A DNA stretch of 47,637 nt from NCBI GenBank assembly GCA_020853135.1, contig JADYZO010000093.1, positions 1-47,637 of the forward strand, given 5' to 3'. Positions 18,944-27,542 of this stretch are shown piece after piece (positions within the stretch are counted from its first letter, which is position 1; each line of letters begins with the position of its first letter). The notes beneath the pieces were generated by a model, which was given only the letters and a program-made list of their open reading frames with translations, ran no database searches and was not told the DNA's origin. A program made the position numbers and the translations under genes. Source of the stretch: Gammaproteobacteria bacterium (GTDB lineage: Bacteria > Pseudomonadota > Gammaproteobacteria > Steroidobacterales > GCA-2729495).

Positions 18944-21142
18944 ATGGTGCGTTATCTGCCCCTGATCGGTGTGGTGATGGCTTTTGCACTCTCGGGAGGC
19001 ACCTGCGGCCCCACCCCAGCCGATCTCCTGCCTCCCACGTCCGAGCAGGAGCCCAACAACGAAATCGCGACCGCCCAGCAGATTGACCTCTCCTCCGGCA
19101 CGGTGCGTCTCACCGGAACTGCTCCCGACAGCAACGACGTCGACCTGTTCGCTCTGGGCGAACTCCAGGCCGGTGACCGGGTCACCGTTACGCTCAGTGA
19201 GGCCGGCACCGACGCCCAGGTGAGTATCGCGATCTTCCGCGTCCAGGAAGACAAGGAGGTGGGCACGCTCCTGGGGGCCACCACCGCCGGGGCCGCGATC
19301 GGCTTTGGAGACATCTTTCAGCAGGTCGTCCACAGGACGGGCCAATATCAGTTCGGCATCGAGCGACGATTTGGCAACGTCGAACCCGGCCAGAATTATG
19401 ACGTGACGCTGCTGGTCGAGCACGGCTTTCCCGTCCCGGCCGCTGCGAAGCAAATCGTCATGCTGCAGTTCGGTGGCGGGAGCTTCGTCGCACCTGACGG
19501 CAACACGGTGACCGTCGGTGCGTTCGACGGCGGCGCGATCAGCCCCGGCCTGGCCGCCAGCACCCCCGACCTGCGCAACGCGATCAGCGGGACCATCGGC
19601 GTCAACTTCCGCGGCTATAACGTCGAAATCCTCCGCAGCGACCAGAACCCGGCCCCGGCCGGGCAGCCTTTCGCGAGCCTGTTCTTCGGCCCCATCCTCT
19701 CCGGCCAGGATTCACTCGCGTCGGACGGGCTGGGCGTTGCCGCCTTCGGCGTCGACACCTTCAACCAGAGCAAGTCCGACGTGGCCCTGGTGTTCAGCTC
19801 GTTTTTCACACCCGCTTTCTTCGGGCTCGACTCGCTCAGCGTGGAGCAGGCCGGAACCGCCCTGGGCAACGTCGGCAGTCACGAGGTCGGCCACCTGCTC
19901 GGCCTGCACCACGCGTTTGACGCCACCGACATCATGAACACGTTCGACTCGCCTCCCACGCTGCTCAACGAACAGCGGTTCAAGCGGTCGATCGTGCACT
20001 TCTTCGTCTTCGATCCGCTCGGCACCCTCCTCACCCAGGACAGCCCGGGGTATCTCGACACGATCTGCGGCTCAACCCGCCGACACCCGGATCTGGAACT
20101 GGCTACCGGCTCCGTGCCATTCGGCACCACAACGGAGGATTTCGACGGCGACGGCAACCTGGATCTGGCGGTTGCCGAGCAGGGGGACGCCACCGCTTCG
20201 ATCTTCGTCAACACCGGCGGCCGCAGCTTTGAAGAGCGCATACCGCTCGATACCGGAGGCAAGCCCCTCGACCTTGTCGCCTTCGACACCAACTTTGACG
20301 GGCTGGTCGACATCGCCACGGCCAACCCTGCCAGCCAGGCGGTATCGCTCCTCTATCTCACGTTCCAGGGCTACACCGAGGCGTTTCCCGTTTCTGCCGG
20401 TGACCGTCCCCGCGCATTGGTCGCGGAGGATTTCAACGGCGACTTTGCGACCGATCTCGCCGTCGCGAATTTCGACTCCGACAACGTGACCATCCTGCTC
20501 AACGACGGCTTCGGCAACTTCTCAGTGGTCGCCACCACTGCCGTCGGCCGCTCGCCGCAGGACATTGTCGTTGCCGATTTCGACACTGACGGACGTTTTG
20601 ATCTGGCCACCTCAAACTTCAGCGACAACACGGTGACGGTCCTCAAGGGCGCGGGCAACGGCGGCTTCTCCACCCTGGCCACCATCCCCGCGGGCAATCT
20701 CAGCTTCGGCCTGGTCGCCGCCGACTTCAACAATGACAACCGCGTCGACCTTGCCGTCGCCAGCAACCTCTCCGTGCTGGCCGCCGTCCAGTACGGAGCC
20801 AGCGTCTCCGTGCTGATCAACCAGGGTGCGGGAAACTTTGCTCCCCAGGCGATATATGCCGTGGAGCCCGGCGCGGAGGGCATCGCCGCCGCCGACTTCA
20901 ACAAGGACGGATGGATCGACCTCGTCACGGCCAACAGCGGGGACACGATCGTGCTCGAAGATGCGGGGAGTGTGTCGATTCTGCTGAACCGCGGCAATGG
21001 GACTTTCATGCAGGACATTGTGCTTGAGGCCGGTGCGAGGCCCACGCACGTGGCGGTGGGCAATTTTGACGGGATCGGCTCTCCTGACATTGCCGTGACC
21101 AATCGCGCGGGCGGGACAGTTTCGATCTTCTTCAACGAATAG
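18944..21142 (+). CDS. Surface metzincin-type metalloprotease with seven FG-GAP/VCBS repeats
   Basis: The start at 18944 gives a signal sequence ending ALSGGTCGPTP, possibly a lipid-anchor Cys; a longer frame from 18713 has no sensible start. Residues about 30-160 form a pre-peptidase-like beta domain (EQEPNNEIATAQQIDL). The protease module has the full zinc motif HEVGHLLGLHH (His313, Glu314, His317, His323) followed by DIMNTF, the Met-turn of metzincins. From about 385 to the end there are seven calcium-loop repeats of the form DFDGDGNLDLAVA, DFNGDFATDLAVA and so on, which should fold as one seven-bladed beta-propeller. Total 732 residues. The combination suggests a cell-surface protease targeted or held by the propeller. 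The substrate is unknown. Confidence 0.85.
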   Translation: MVRYLPLIGVVMAFALSGGTCGPTPADLLPPTSEQEPNNEIATAQQIDLSSGTVRLTGTAPDSNDVDLFALGELQAGDRVTVTLSEAGTDAQVSIAIFRVQEDKEVGTLLGATTAGAAIGFGDIFQQVVHRTGQYQFGIERRFGNVEPGQNYDVTLLVEHGFPVPAAAKQIVMLQFGGGSFVAPDGNTVTVGAFDGGAISPGLAASTPDLRNAISGTIGVNFRGYNVEILRSDQNPAPAGQPFASLFFGPILSGQDSLASDGLGVAAFGVDTFNQSKSDVALVFSSFFTPAFFGLDSLSVEQAGTALGNVGSHEVGHLLGLHHAFDATDIMNTFDSPPTLLNEQRFKRSIVHFFVFDPLGTLLTQDSPGYLDTICGSTRRHPDLELATGSVPFGTTTEDFDGDGNLDLAVAEQGDATASIFVNTGGRSFEERIPLDTGGKPLDLVAFDTNFDGLVDIATANPASQAVSLLYLTFQGYTEAFPVSAGDRPRALVAEDFNGDFATDLAVANFDSDNVTILLNDGFGNFSVVATTAVGRSPQDIVVADFDTDGRFDLATSNFSDNTVTVLKGAGNGGFSTLATIPAGNLSFGLVAADFNNDNRVDLAVASNLSVLAAVQYGASVSVLINQGAGNFAPQAIYAVEPGAEGIAAADFNKDGWIDLVTANSGDTIVLEDAGSVSILLNRGNGTFMQDIVLEAGARPTHVAVGNFDGIGSPDIAVTNRAGGTVSIFFNE

Positions 21143-21264
21143 TAGAATGAATTCTGCCCGCACCGCTTCCGCCCCACAGGTGCGGCCGGAACCACGGGGC
21201 CGGATTCGATGCTTCGCCGGGAGCGATCGAACCGCCGGAGCGTCTCACACGGTAAGGCAGGTGC

Positions 21265-22506
21265 ATGCGCGTGAAAAACGCCTCGAGTCGGATCCTGATC
21301 GGTTTCATCGTATGCAGCACCGCCCTCTCACTGGGCCAGAGTTGCGGCGGTCCCGCGCCGACACCATCCCCCTCGCCCGGAGACGGCAACAACACGCCGC
21401 CCCGCCTCACCGCCTGCGGTCTCGTCGGCAACAGTTGTGAAGTACCCACGGGCTCACACCCCGACAGCGTGGCACTTGCCGATTTCGACAATGACGGCGA
21501 CCTGGACGCCGCCGTAGCCAACTTTGGCGGCGACAGCGTCTCTGTGCTCACCAATAATGGCTCCGGCAAATTGACCCTCGTGCGAACGTTGCCCGCCGGC
21601 GACACCCCCCACAGTATCCTCACGGCCGATTTCAATCGCGATGGAAAACGCGACATCGCCGTCGGCAGCGTCGGGGCGATTGCCGGGCCTGGCGCGACCG
21701 TCTTTCTCAACCAGGGCCTGGTCAACTTCAGCACCGGCATCGCCTATCCAACTGGCAACGTCGGCACCATGCTCGCCGCGGGTGACCTTGACCTGAGCGG
21801 CTCAATCGACCTGATCACCGCCAATTACTACTCGAATTCGCTTTCGCTGCTGCCCGGGGCCGGCAACGGGATTTTCGGCGGCGCAGTCAATGTCCAGGTC
21901 GCCGCAGGCCCCAGTGCGGTTGTGGCCGCTGACCTCGACAACGACGGTGACATCGATTTGGCCGCCACCAGCGAAGACACGAGCAACGTCTCCGTTCTCC
22001 GTAACACCGGCGGCGCCGTTTTCCTCACGCCGATTTACTTCGGCGTGGGCTTTCGTCCTGTCCATATTGCGGCGGCCGAGCTCGACAATGACGGCGATCT
22101 TGATCTGATCGTGGCCAACCAGGGTGCGCTCGCCGACACCGCCGATACCGTGTCCATATTGCTCAATAACGGAAACGCGACTTTCGCGCTCCAGCGGGTT
22201 ATTTCCGTCGGTGCGAACCCCGACTTCGTTCTGGCGGCTGATTTCAACGGCGATAGCCGCCCCGACCTGGCGGTGGCGAACCTCGGCAGCGGACTTGACG
22301 ATTCGGGCGTCGCTATTCTGATCAACAACGGCGGCGCCAATTTCGGCGCGCCTGTTCTCTTTGCCGCGGGCGACAGCCCCACCGCCCTGGCCGCCGGCGA
22401 CCTCGACGGTGATAACGACCTCGATCTGGCGGTCACCGACTTCGCGGGCAATCAACTGGTGCTGCTCGGAAACGACGGGAAAGGTTTCTTTTCCCGGGAC
22501 GAATGA
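21265..22506 (+). CDS. Putative lipoprotein made of seven FG-GAP/VCBS repeats
   Basis: A 413-residue protein with a signal sequence and Cys in ALSLGQSCGG, close to the LGQGC of the 18141 protein. A Pro/Ser linker follows. From about residue 70 on, seven repeats carry the calcium-binding loop: ADFDNDGDLDAAVAN, ADFNRDGKRDIAVG, GDLDLSGSIDLITAN, ADLDNDGDIDLAATS, AELDNDGDLDLIVAN, ADFNGDSRPDLAVAN and GDLDGDNDLDLAVTD. Seven repeats suit one closed seven-bladed propeller, as in integrin alpha heads. There is no enzyme domain. It is close to the propeller of the upstream metalloprotease (122 bases between genes), so the two may have come from a duplication. Probably a surface binding protein. Confidence 0.85.
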   Translation: MRVKNASSRILIGFIVCSTALSLGQSCGGPAPTPSPSPGDGNNTPPRLTACGLVGNSCEVPTGSHPDSVALADFDNDGDLDAAVANFGGDSVSVLTNNGSGKLTLVRTLPAGDTPHSILTADFNRDGKRDIAVGSVGAIAGPGATVFLNQGLVNFSTGIAYPTGNVGTMLAAGDLDLSGSIDLITANYYSNSLSLLPGAGNGIFGGAVNVQVAAGPSAVVAADLDNDGDIDLAATSEDTSNVSVLRNTGGAVFLTPIYFGVGFRPVHIAAAELDNDGDLDLIVANQGALADTADTVSILLNNGNATFALQRVISVGANPDFVLAADFNGDSRPDLAVANLGSGLDDSGVAILINNGGANFGAPVLFAAGDSPTALAAGDLDGDNDLDLAVTDFAGNQLVLLGNDGKGFFSRDE

Positions 22507-22548
22507 TCAGTGCCGCTCATCCCTGTCGATGAAAAAGGGGGTGGCCTG

Positions 22549-23055
22549 ATGAGATGGAACGCACTGATCCTCTGGGGTTTGCTGAGCCAGGTGAGCGTGG
22601 CGCCACTTTGCGCCCAGGAAAGCCGACCCGCGTCCACCAGTGCCCCTGCCAGTCAGGGCGCTACGTCCTATACCCGACCAGGAGCGAAAAAGTCCTATAC
22701 TTCGCCCGGCCCGGCATTTCGGGGGGGCACGGCCGCCGTCATCGCCGGTGCTCAAGCGACGGCCATGGGGCAGTTCATTTCGAATGGCAAGGAAGCTGCC
22801 GAGTCCAGCGTCGGCAGTGCCCGAGTGCTCGGAACCGGTGTGGGAGCTCTTGGGGCACCGCAGGCCTTTACCGCGAACGCCGTCGTGGGCCAGGGCGGCC
22901 TGCAGCGGGGGATTGCCGCCGGATTTGGCCCGATTCCCCGCCAGAGCCTCTTCACACGCACCGTCAACCCGATCAGCGGGCCGGGAGGCGCGTGTTCAAT
23001 TCTGACCGGAGCAGGATTCTCACCCGCCTTATGCGGCACTCGAGTTGGGCGTTGA
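22549..23055 (+). CDS. Secreted low-complexity protein, paralogue of the 17488 gene
   Basis: The start at 22549 (MRWNALILWGLL) is chosen because a G-rich ribosome site precedes it and a signal peptide follows directly (cleavage near CAQES). The 168-residue product then has a Ser/Thr/Pro linker (RPASTSAPASQGATS), the YTSPG motif shared with the 17488 protein, and a Gly/Ala-rich remainder with few charged residues. Near the end, GPGGACSILTGAGFSPALC has two cysteines that could pair. No domain is recognised and the function is unknown. It lies 42 bases after the propeller lipoprotein on the same strand and may be co-transcribed with it. Confidence 0.65.
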   Translation: MRWNALILWGLLSQVSVAPLCAQESRPASTSAPASQGATSYTRPGAKKSYTSPGPAFRGGTAAVIAGAQATAMGQFISNGKEAAESSVGSARVLGTGVGALGAPQAFTANAVVGQGGLQRGIAAGFGPIPRQSLFTRTVNPISGPGGACSILTGAGFSPALCGTRVGR

Positions 23056-23284
23056 TCCCGCGGTGGATAGGAACTCGCGGCGCCGGGATGTGGAGCGCAG
23101 CCGACATACGCTGGGCTTCTGAGCCCGCCCGCCTCGATATGGATGTTCTGCACGATTGGAAGGCCAACGCTCCTGGCGAAGCGTCCTGTGCATCACGACG
23201 GGACTCTGCATCCCCAAATCAATCAATGAAATGGTGAAGGCGTCTGAGCTTTCTCACGCTCCGACGCCTCCGGCATGCGCCACG

Positions 23285-23338
23285 TTACAGATCATCGTCA
23301 AACATGTCGTCCGGCACAGGATCGGCCAGAGCTCGATC
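23285..23338 (-). pseudogene. Remnant of an ftsK 3' end
   Basis: On the minus strand 17 codons and a stop read DRALADPVPDDMFDDDL. This is nearly the tail of the FtsK encoded at 24107 (LADPVPDDMFDDDI). A stop codon in the same frame three codons upstream of the first Asp shows that no longer gene remains. The two nucleotide differences in the shared 36-base core are both synonymous. It marks either the original ftsK end cut off by an insertion, or a tail brought in with the toxin-antitoxin segment. The rest of the 23056-23533 gap shows no gene I can support. Confidence 0.75.
23291..23326. repeat. Direct repeat, copy A (ftsK tail)
   Basis: 36 bases starting ATCATCGTCAAACATGTC match 24113-24148 at 34 positions, in the same orientation. 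The two copies stand 822 bases apart and enclose the toxin-antitoxin pair. They could be the left and right ends of a small inserted segment. Confidence 0.85.
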
Positions 23339-23533
23339 CGCGCATCAGGCTCGCTGATGAAACGGCTCACACGTTCAATGACAGGAATGAACTTACGGAG
23401 AGGCTCAGGGATCCGCGCGAGTTCCATGGAGCAAGCACCCGGCACAGAGATCCTGTTGAACGCGGGGAAAGCAGCCAGACAGGAACCTGTACCCGCCAGC
23501 CGGGTATCCGGTCGCCGGATCAGATCTTCGACG

Positions 23534-23773
23534 TCACCTGCCGGAGAGCCGTCTGTCGAGTTCCGCCCGACTGATCGTCTTCTGCCGGCGCCACTTGCGG
23601 GCGAGTCGCCAGAATCTGTCCGACTGGCCCAGCTCGATCTGTTCCCGATCGAGACCCTCCACCCCGACCACCAGCGCAACCGGCTTGCCTCGCCGCGTGA
23701 TCAGGATCTGATCTCGCTGGGATGCCTCAAGGCAGCGGTTCAGGTCAGCTTCTCGGGCGGCAACAACCTTCAC
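23534..23773 (-). CDS. Phd/YefM-family antitoxin
   Basis: A 79-residue protein with the Phd/YefM pattern: an N-terminal DNA-binding half with VVAAREADLNRCLEASQRD and ILITRRGKPVALVVGVEG (residues about 22-40, the usual I-T-x-x-G-x-P-V-A-V/L motif), then a charged, probably flexible C-terminal half (FWRLARKWRRQKTISRAELD) that would wrap the toxin. Family members neutralise the toxin and repress their own operon. The gene follows the toxin and overlaps its stop by 4 bases, the opposite of the usual antitoxin-first order. The pair lies just downstream of ftsK on the same strand. Confidence 0.82.
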   Translation of the reverse strand: MKVVAAREADLNRCLEASQRDQILITRRGKPVALVVGVEGLDREQIELGQSDRFWRLARKWRRQKTISRAELDRRLSGR

Positions 23774-24069
23774 AGCATCTCCTCGCTCGTCTGGTGAGGG
23801 GCCTTCCGCCGCACCGCGCGGACGATGACCCGTTTCCTCGGTTCATCAACGTCGTAGAAAACGCGGTACTCGCCCACCCGGAGCTCCCAGATAGGCTCCT
23901 CGTGCGTCCAAGGCACTTTCAGACCGAGAATCACCTTTCTATTCCGTGTCTGACGGGCCGGTTCCCTCTGCAGTTGTCTGTCCATTGTAGCGAGCAACCG
24001 CCGGAGATCGTAGGCGCGAATCGCCTTCAGGGTGTCAGCCACCCCCTCGGCAAAGACGATCGTGTACAT
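23770..24069 (-). CDS. RelE/ParE-superfamily toxin
   Basis: A 99-residue protein with the RelE/ParE fold: MYTIVFAEGVADTLKAIRAYD, a helical middle part (LLATMDRQLQREPARQTRN), then PIWELRVGEYRVFYDVDEPRKRVIVRAVRRK. The WELRVGEYRVFYDVD strand pair and the basic C-terminal strand are diagnostic for the family. RelE-type members cut mRNA on the ribosome and ParE types poison gyrase; the sequence alone does not decide. It is the first gene of the pair and starts 37 bases beyond the ftsK stop, so it may be read through from ftsK. No own promoter is evident in that short space. Confidence 0.85.
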   Translation of the reverse strand: MYTIVFAEGVADTLKAIRAYDLRRLLATMDRQLQREPARQTRNRKVILGLKVPWTHEEPIWELRVGEYRVFYDVDEPRKRVIVRAVRRKAPHQTSEEML

Positions 24070-24106
24070 GCGTCACCCCGACCGCATACGCACTTGCGAG
24101 GCTTGC

Positions 24107-26515
24107 TCAGATATCATCGTCAAACATGTCATCGGGCACAGGATCGGCGAGCACCGCCTGCCGGAGCTGCGTCGCCTCCTGCTCCTTCATCGCCTGCCAT
24201 TCGTCGGCGGTGATCATTACCTCGCGGGCCTGGCTGCCCTTGTATTCGCCCATGATCCCCGCCGCCGCCATCTCCTCGATGAGCCGGCTGGCCCGCGAGT
24301 AGCCGATGGTGAGCCGCCGCTGGAGCAGGCTCACGCTGCCCCGCTTGGTCTGCAGAACGACCTCGACCGCCTGGTCGAACAGCTCGTCACGCGGCCCGTC
24401 GGACGTCACTTCCTGCTTGCCGAGCTGGACCAGCTCGGGGTGGAACTCAGGCTCCCCCTTCTCCTTCAGGAAATCGATCAGCGCCTTCAGCTCGCTGTCC
24501 TCGAGGAAGGTGCCCTGGGCGCGTACGAGCTTGGAGCTTCCAGGTGGCAAATAGAGCATATCCCCCTGCCCCATGAGCACCTCCGCCCCGTTCTGGTCGA
24601 GCACGATCCGGGAATCCATGCGCGATGCCACGCGGAATGCGATCCGGCAGGGCAGGTTGCTCTTGATGAGACCCGTGACGATCTTGGCCTCGGGACGCTG
24701 TGTCGCGACGATGAGGTGGATGCCCACCGCCCGGCTCTTCTGGGCCAGGCGCGACAGGTGATGCTCGACCTCCTTGGCCGCCAGCATCATCATGTCGGCC
24801 AGCTCGTCGATGATGACGACGATGAAGGGCATCGGCTCGAGCGGCAGGGCCTGCGCCGGCAGGCCCTCGGCCGTGTTGGGCGGAAAGGGATCGGGGATGG
24901 TCTCGCCCTTCTCCTGCGCGGCGCGGATCCGGCGGTTGTAGCCGGCGATGTTGCGCACGCCGAGTGCCGCCATCAGCCGGTAACGGCGGTCCATCTCCAC
25001 CACGCACCAGCGCAGTGCGTTGGCGGCGTCCTTCATGTCGGTGACCACCGGGCAGAGCAGGTGCGGGATGCCCTGGTAGACCGAGAGCTCGAGCATCTTC
25101 GGGTCCACCATGATGAGGCGCACGTCCTCGGGCTTGGACTTGTAGACAAGGCTCAGCACCATGGCGTTGATGCCGACCGATTTGCCCGAGCCGGTGGTGC
25201 CGGCGATGAGCAGGTGCGGCATGCGCTGCAGGTCGGCGACCACCGACTTGCCGCTGATGTCCTTGCCGAGCGCGAGCGTCAGCGGCGAGCTCATCTCCTC
25301 GTAGGCCTTCGAGCGCAGGATCTCGCCGAGCGTCACCAGCTCGCGGCTCTCGTTGGGTATCTCCAGCCCCACGGTGGACTTGCCGGGGATCACCTCGACC
25401 ACGCGCACGCTGACGGCCGACAGCGAGCGGGCCAGGTCCTTGGCGAGGCCGCTGATCTGGCTCACCTTGACGCCCGGGGCGGGGTTGAGCTCGAAGCGCG
25501 TCACCACGGGACCCGGGTGCACCGAGACGACCTCGACCTCCACGCCGAAGTCGCGCAGCTTCATCTCCACCAGGCGCGACATGGCCTGCAGACCCTCGGT
25601 GGAATAGCCCGGTGCCTGCTGCGGCGGATCATCGAGCAGCGCGAGCGGCGGCAGCTCGCCCGGCACCGGCTGGTCGAACATCCGGACCTGCTTCTCCTGC
25701 TCGACACGCGCGCCCGTCTCGGGCGCCTTGACGACGGGCTCGATGCGCGGCGGCGGCTTCTTCGCGACCTTCCGGCGTTCGGCCCGCACCACTTCCTGGC
25801 GCTGTTCCTGGGCCTGCTTCATGTCCGCCCGCTCGCGGACCTGGCGCCCGAGAGTGCGCAGGCGATCGATGCCGTCGAGGATCACGCGGCCGGTCGCGTC
25901 CATGACCGCCAGCCAGGAGAGGCCGGTGAAGATGGAAACGCCGGCCAGCCACAGCGCGAGCAGCAGCAGCGTCGCCCCGACGCTGCCGAGGCTGCCGGCC
26001 AGGCCCCTGCCGACGAGCTCCCCGAGCGCACCGCCGGCCGACTGCGGCAGCGCGCCGGCGGCGAAGTGCAGCGTGCCGAGGCCGCAGCTGGTGAGCAGCG
26101 TCAGGAGGAAGCCCGCGAGGCGCGTGCCGAGAATGGCGCGATCCAGCGGCCCGGGCAGCTTGCGCATGGTGAACACCAGCCAGCCGGCGAGCACCATCAC
26201 CGCCGGCAGCAGGTAGGCCGGGGCACCGAAGAGGCTGTAGGCGATGTCGGCAAACCAGGCCCCGCCCGAACCGATCCGGTTGCGCAGCGGCAGGCCGTCA
26301 CCGGTCTGGCTGAAACCCGGGTCGCGCGGGTCATAGCTCACCAGGGCGACGAGCATGATGAGGGCCAGCGCGCCCAGCACCCACAGGGCCGACTCCCGCA
26401 GGGCGTTGACCGCGGACTTCACGGGCACACTGTCGGCGTCGAGCCGGACTGCTTTGCTCACCTGGGACTTCGCAACAACAACATGGACCGACTGCTTCCA
26501 GAAGAAAGCGGTCAT
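24107..26515 (-). CDS. ftsK: DNA translocase FtsK, mosaic of two lineages
   Basis: An 802-residue FtsK, the hexameric motor that moves chromosome ends through the division septum. Four to five membrane helices lie in about 35-190, a charged linker in about 200-290, and the motor in about 295-640 with Walker A GTTGSGKSVGINAM (about 437-450) and Walker B VVIIDELADMMM (about 563-574). The winged-helix gamma domain is at about 700-765. The first half (SYDPRDPGFSQTGDG, VTDMKDAANALRWCV) is typical of Gammaproteobacteria. The last third (KEVEHHLSRLAQKSRAVGIHL, GSSKLVRAQGTF, GEYKGSQAREVMIT) is of planctomycete type, and its tail recurs at 23285. The gene therefore spans the junction and may not exist as written. 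An alternative GTG start is at 26461. Confidence 0.85.
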   Translation of the reverse strand: MTAFFWKQSVHVVVAKSQVSKAVRLDADSVPVKSAVNALRESALWVLGALALIMLVALVSYDPRDPGFSQTGDGLPLRNRIGSGGAWFADIAYSLFGAPAYLLPAVMVLAGWLVFTMRKLPGPLDRAILGTRLAGFLLTLLTSCGLGTLHFAAGALPQSAGGALGELVGRGLAGSLGSVGATLLLLALWLAGVSIFTGLSWLAVMDATGRVILDGIDRLRTLGRQVRERADMKQAQEQRQEVVRAERRKVAKKPPPRIEPVVKAPETGARVEQEKQVRMFDQPVPGELPPLALLDDPPQQAPGYSTEGLQAMSRLVEMKLRDFGVEVEVVSVHPGPVVTRFELNPAPGVKVSQISGLAKDLARSLSAVSVRVVEVIPGKSTVGLEIPNESRELVTLGEILRSKAYEEMSSPLTLALGKDISGKSVVADLQRMPHLLIAGTTGSGKSVGINAMVLSLVYKSKPEDVRLIMVDPKMLELSVYQGIPHLLCPVVTDMKDAANALRWCVVEMDRRYRLMAALGVRNIAGYNRRIRAAQEKGETIPDPFPPNTAEGLPAQALPLEPMPFIVVIIDELADMMMLAAKEVEHHLSRLAQKSRAVGIHLIVATQRPEAKIVTGLIKSNLPCRIAFRVASRMDSRIVLDQNGAEVLMGQGDMLYLPPGSSKLVRAQGTFLEDSELKALIDFLKEKGEPEFHPELVQLGKQEVTSDGPRDELFDQAVEVVLQTKRGSVSLLQRRLTIGYSRASRLIEEMAAAGIMGEYKGSQAREVMITADEWQAMKEQEATQLRQAVLADPVPDDMFDDDI
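24113..24148. repeat. Direct repeat, copy B (ftsK tail)
   Basis: This is the intact copy of the 36-base repeat, forming codons for ADPVPDDMFDD at the end of ftsK. It differs from copy A at 23291-23326 only at two third-codon positions. Confidence 0.85.
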
Positions 26516-26527
26516 CGGTCATCATAG

Positions 26528-27523
<996 letters not shown>

Positions 27524-27542
27524 TGGCGGACCAGGCCGCGGC

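Noticed and set aside
23254..23679. Minus-strand frame of 141 codons over the ftsK relic
   Set aside because: It overlaps the antitoxin gene and reads the relic in another frame. The part from 23447 down (MELARIPEPLRKF) looks somewhat protein-like, but I see no ribosome site and no family.
24032..26527. 831-codon plus-strand frame antisense to ftsK
   Set aside because: His/Arg/Gln-rich shadow; the ftsK frame carries all motor motifs.
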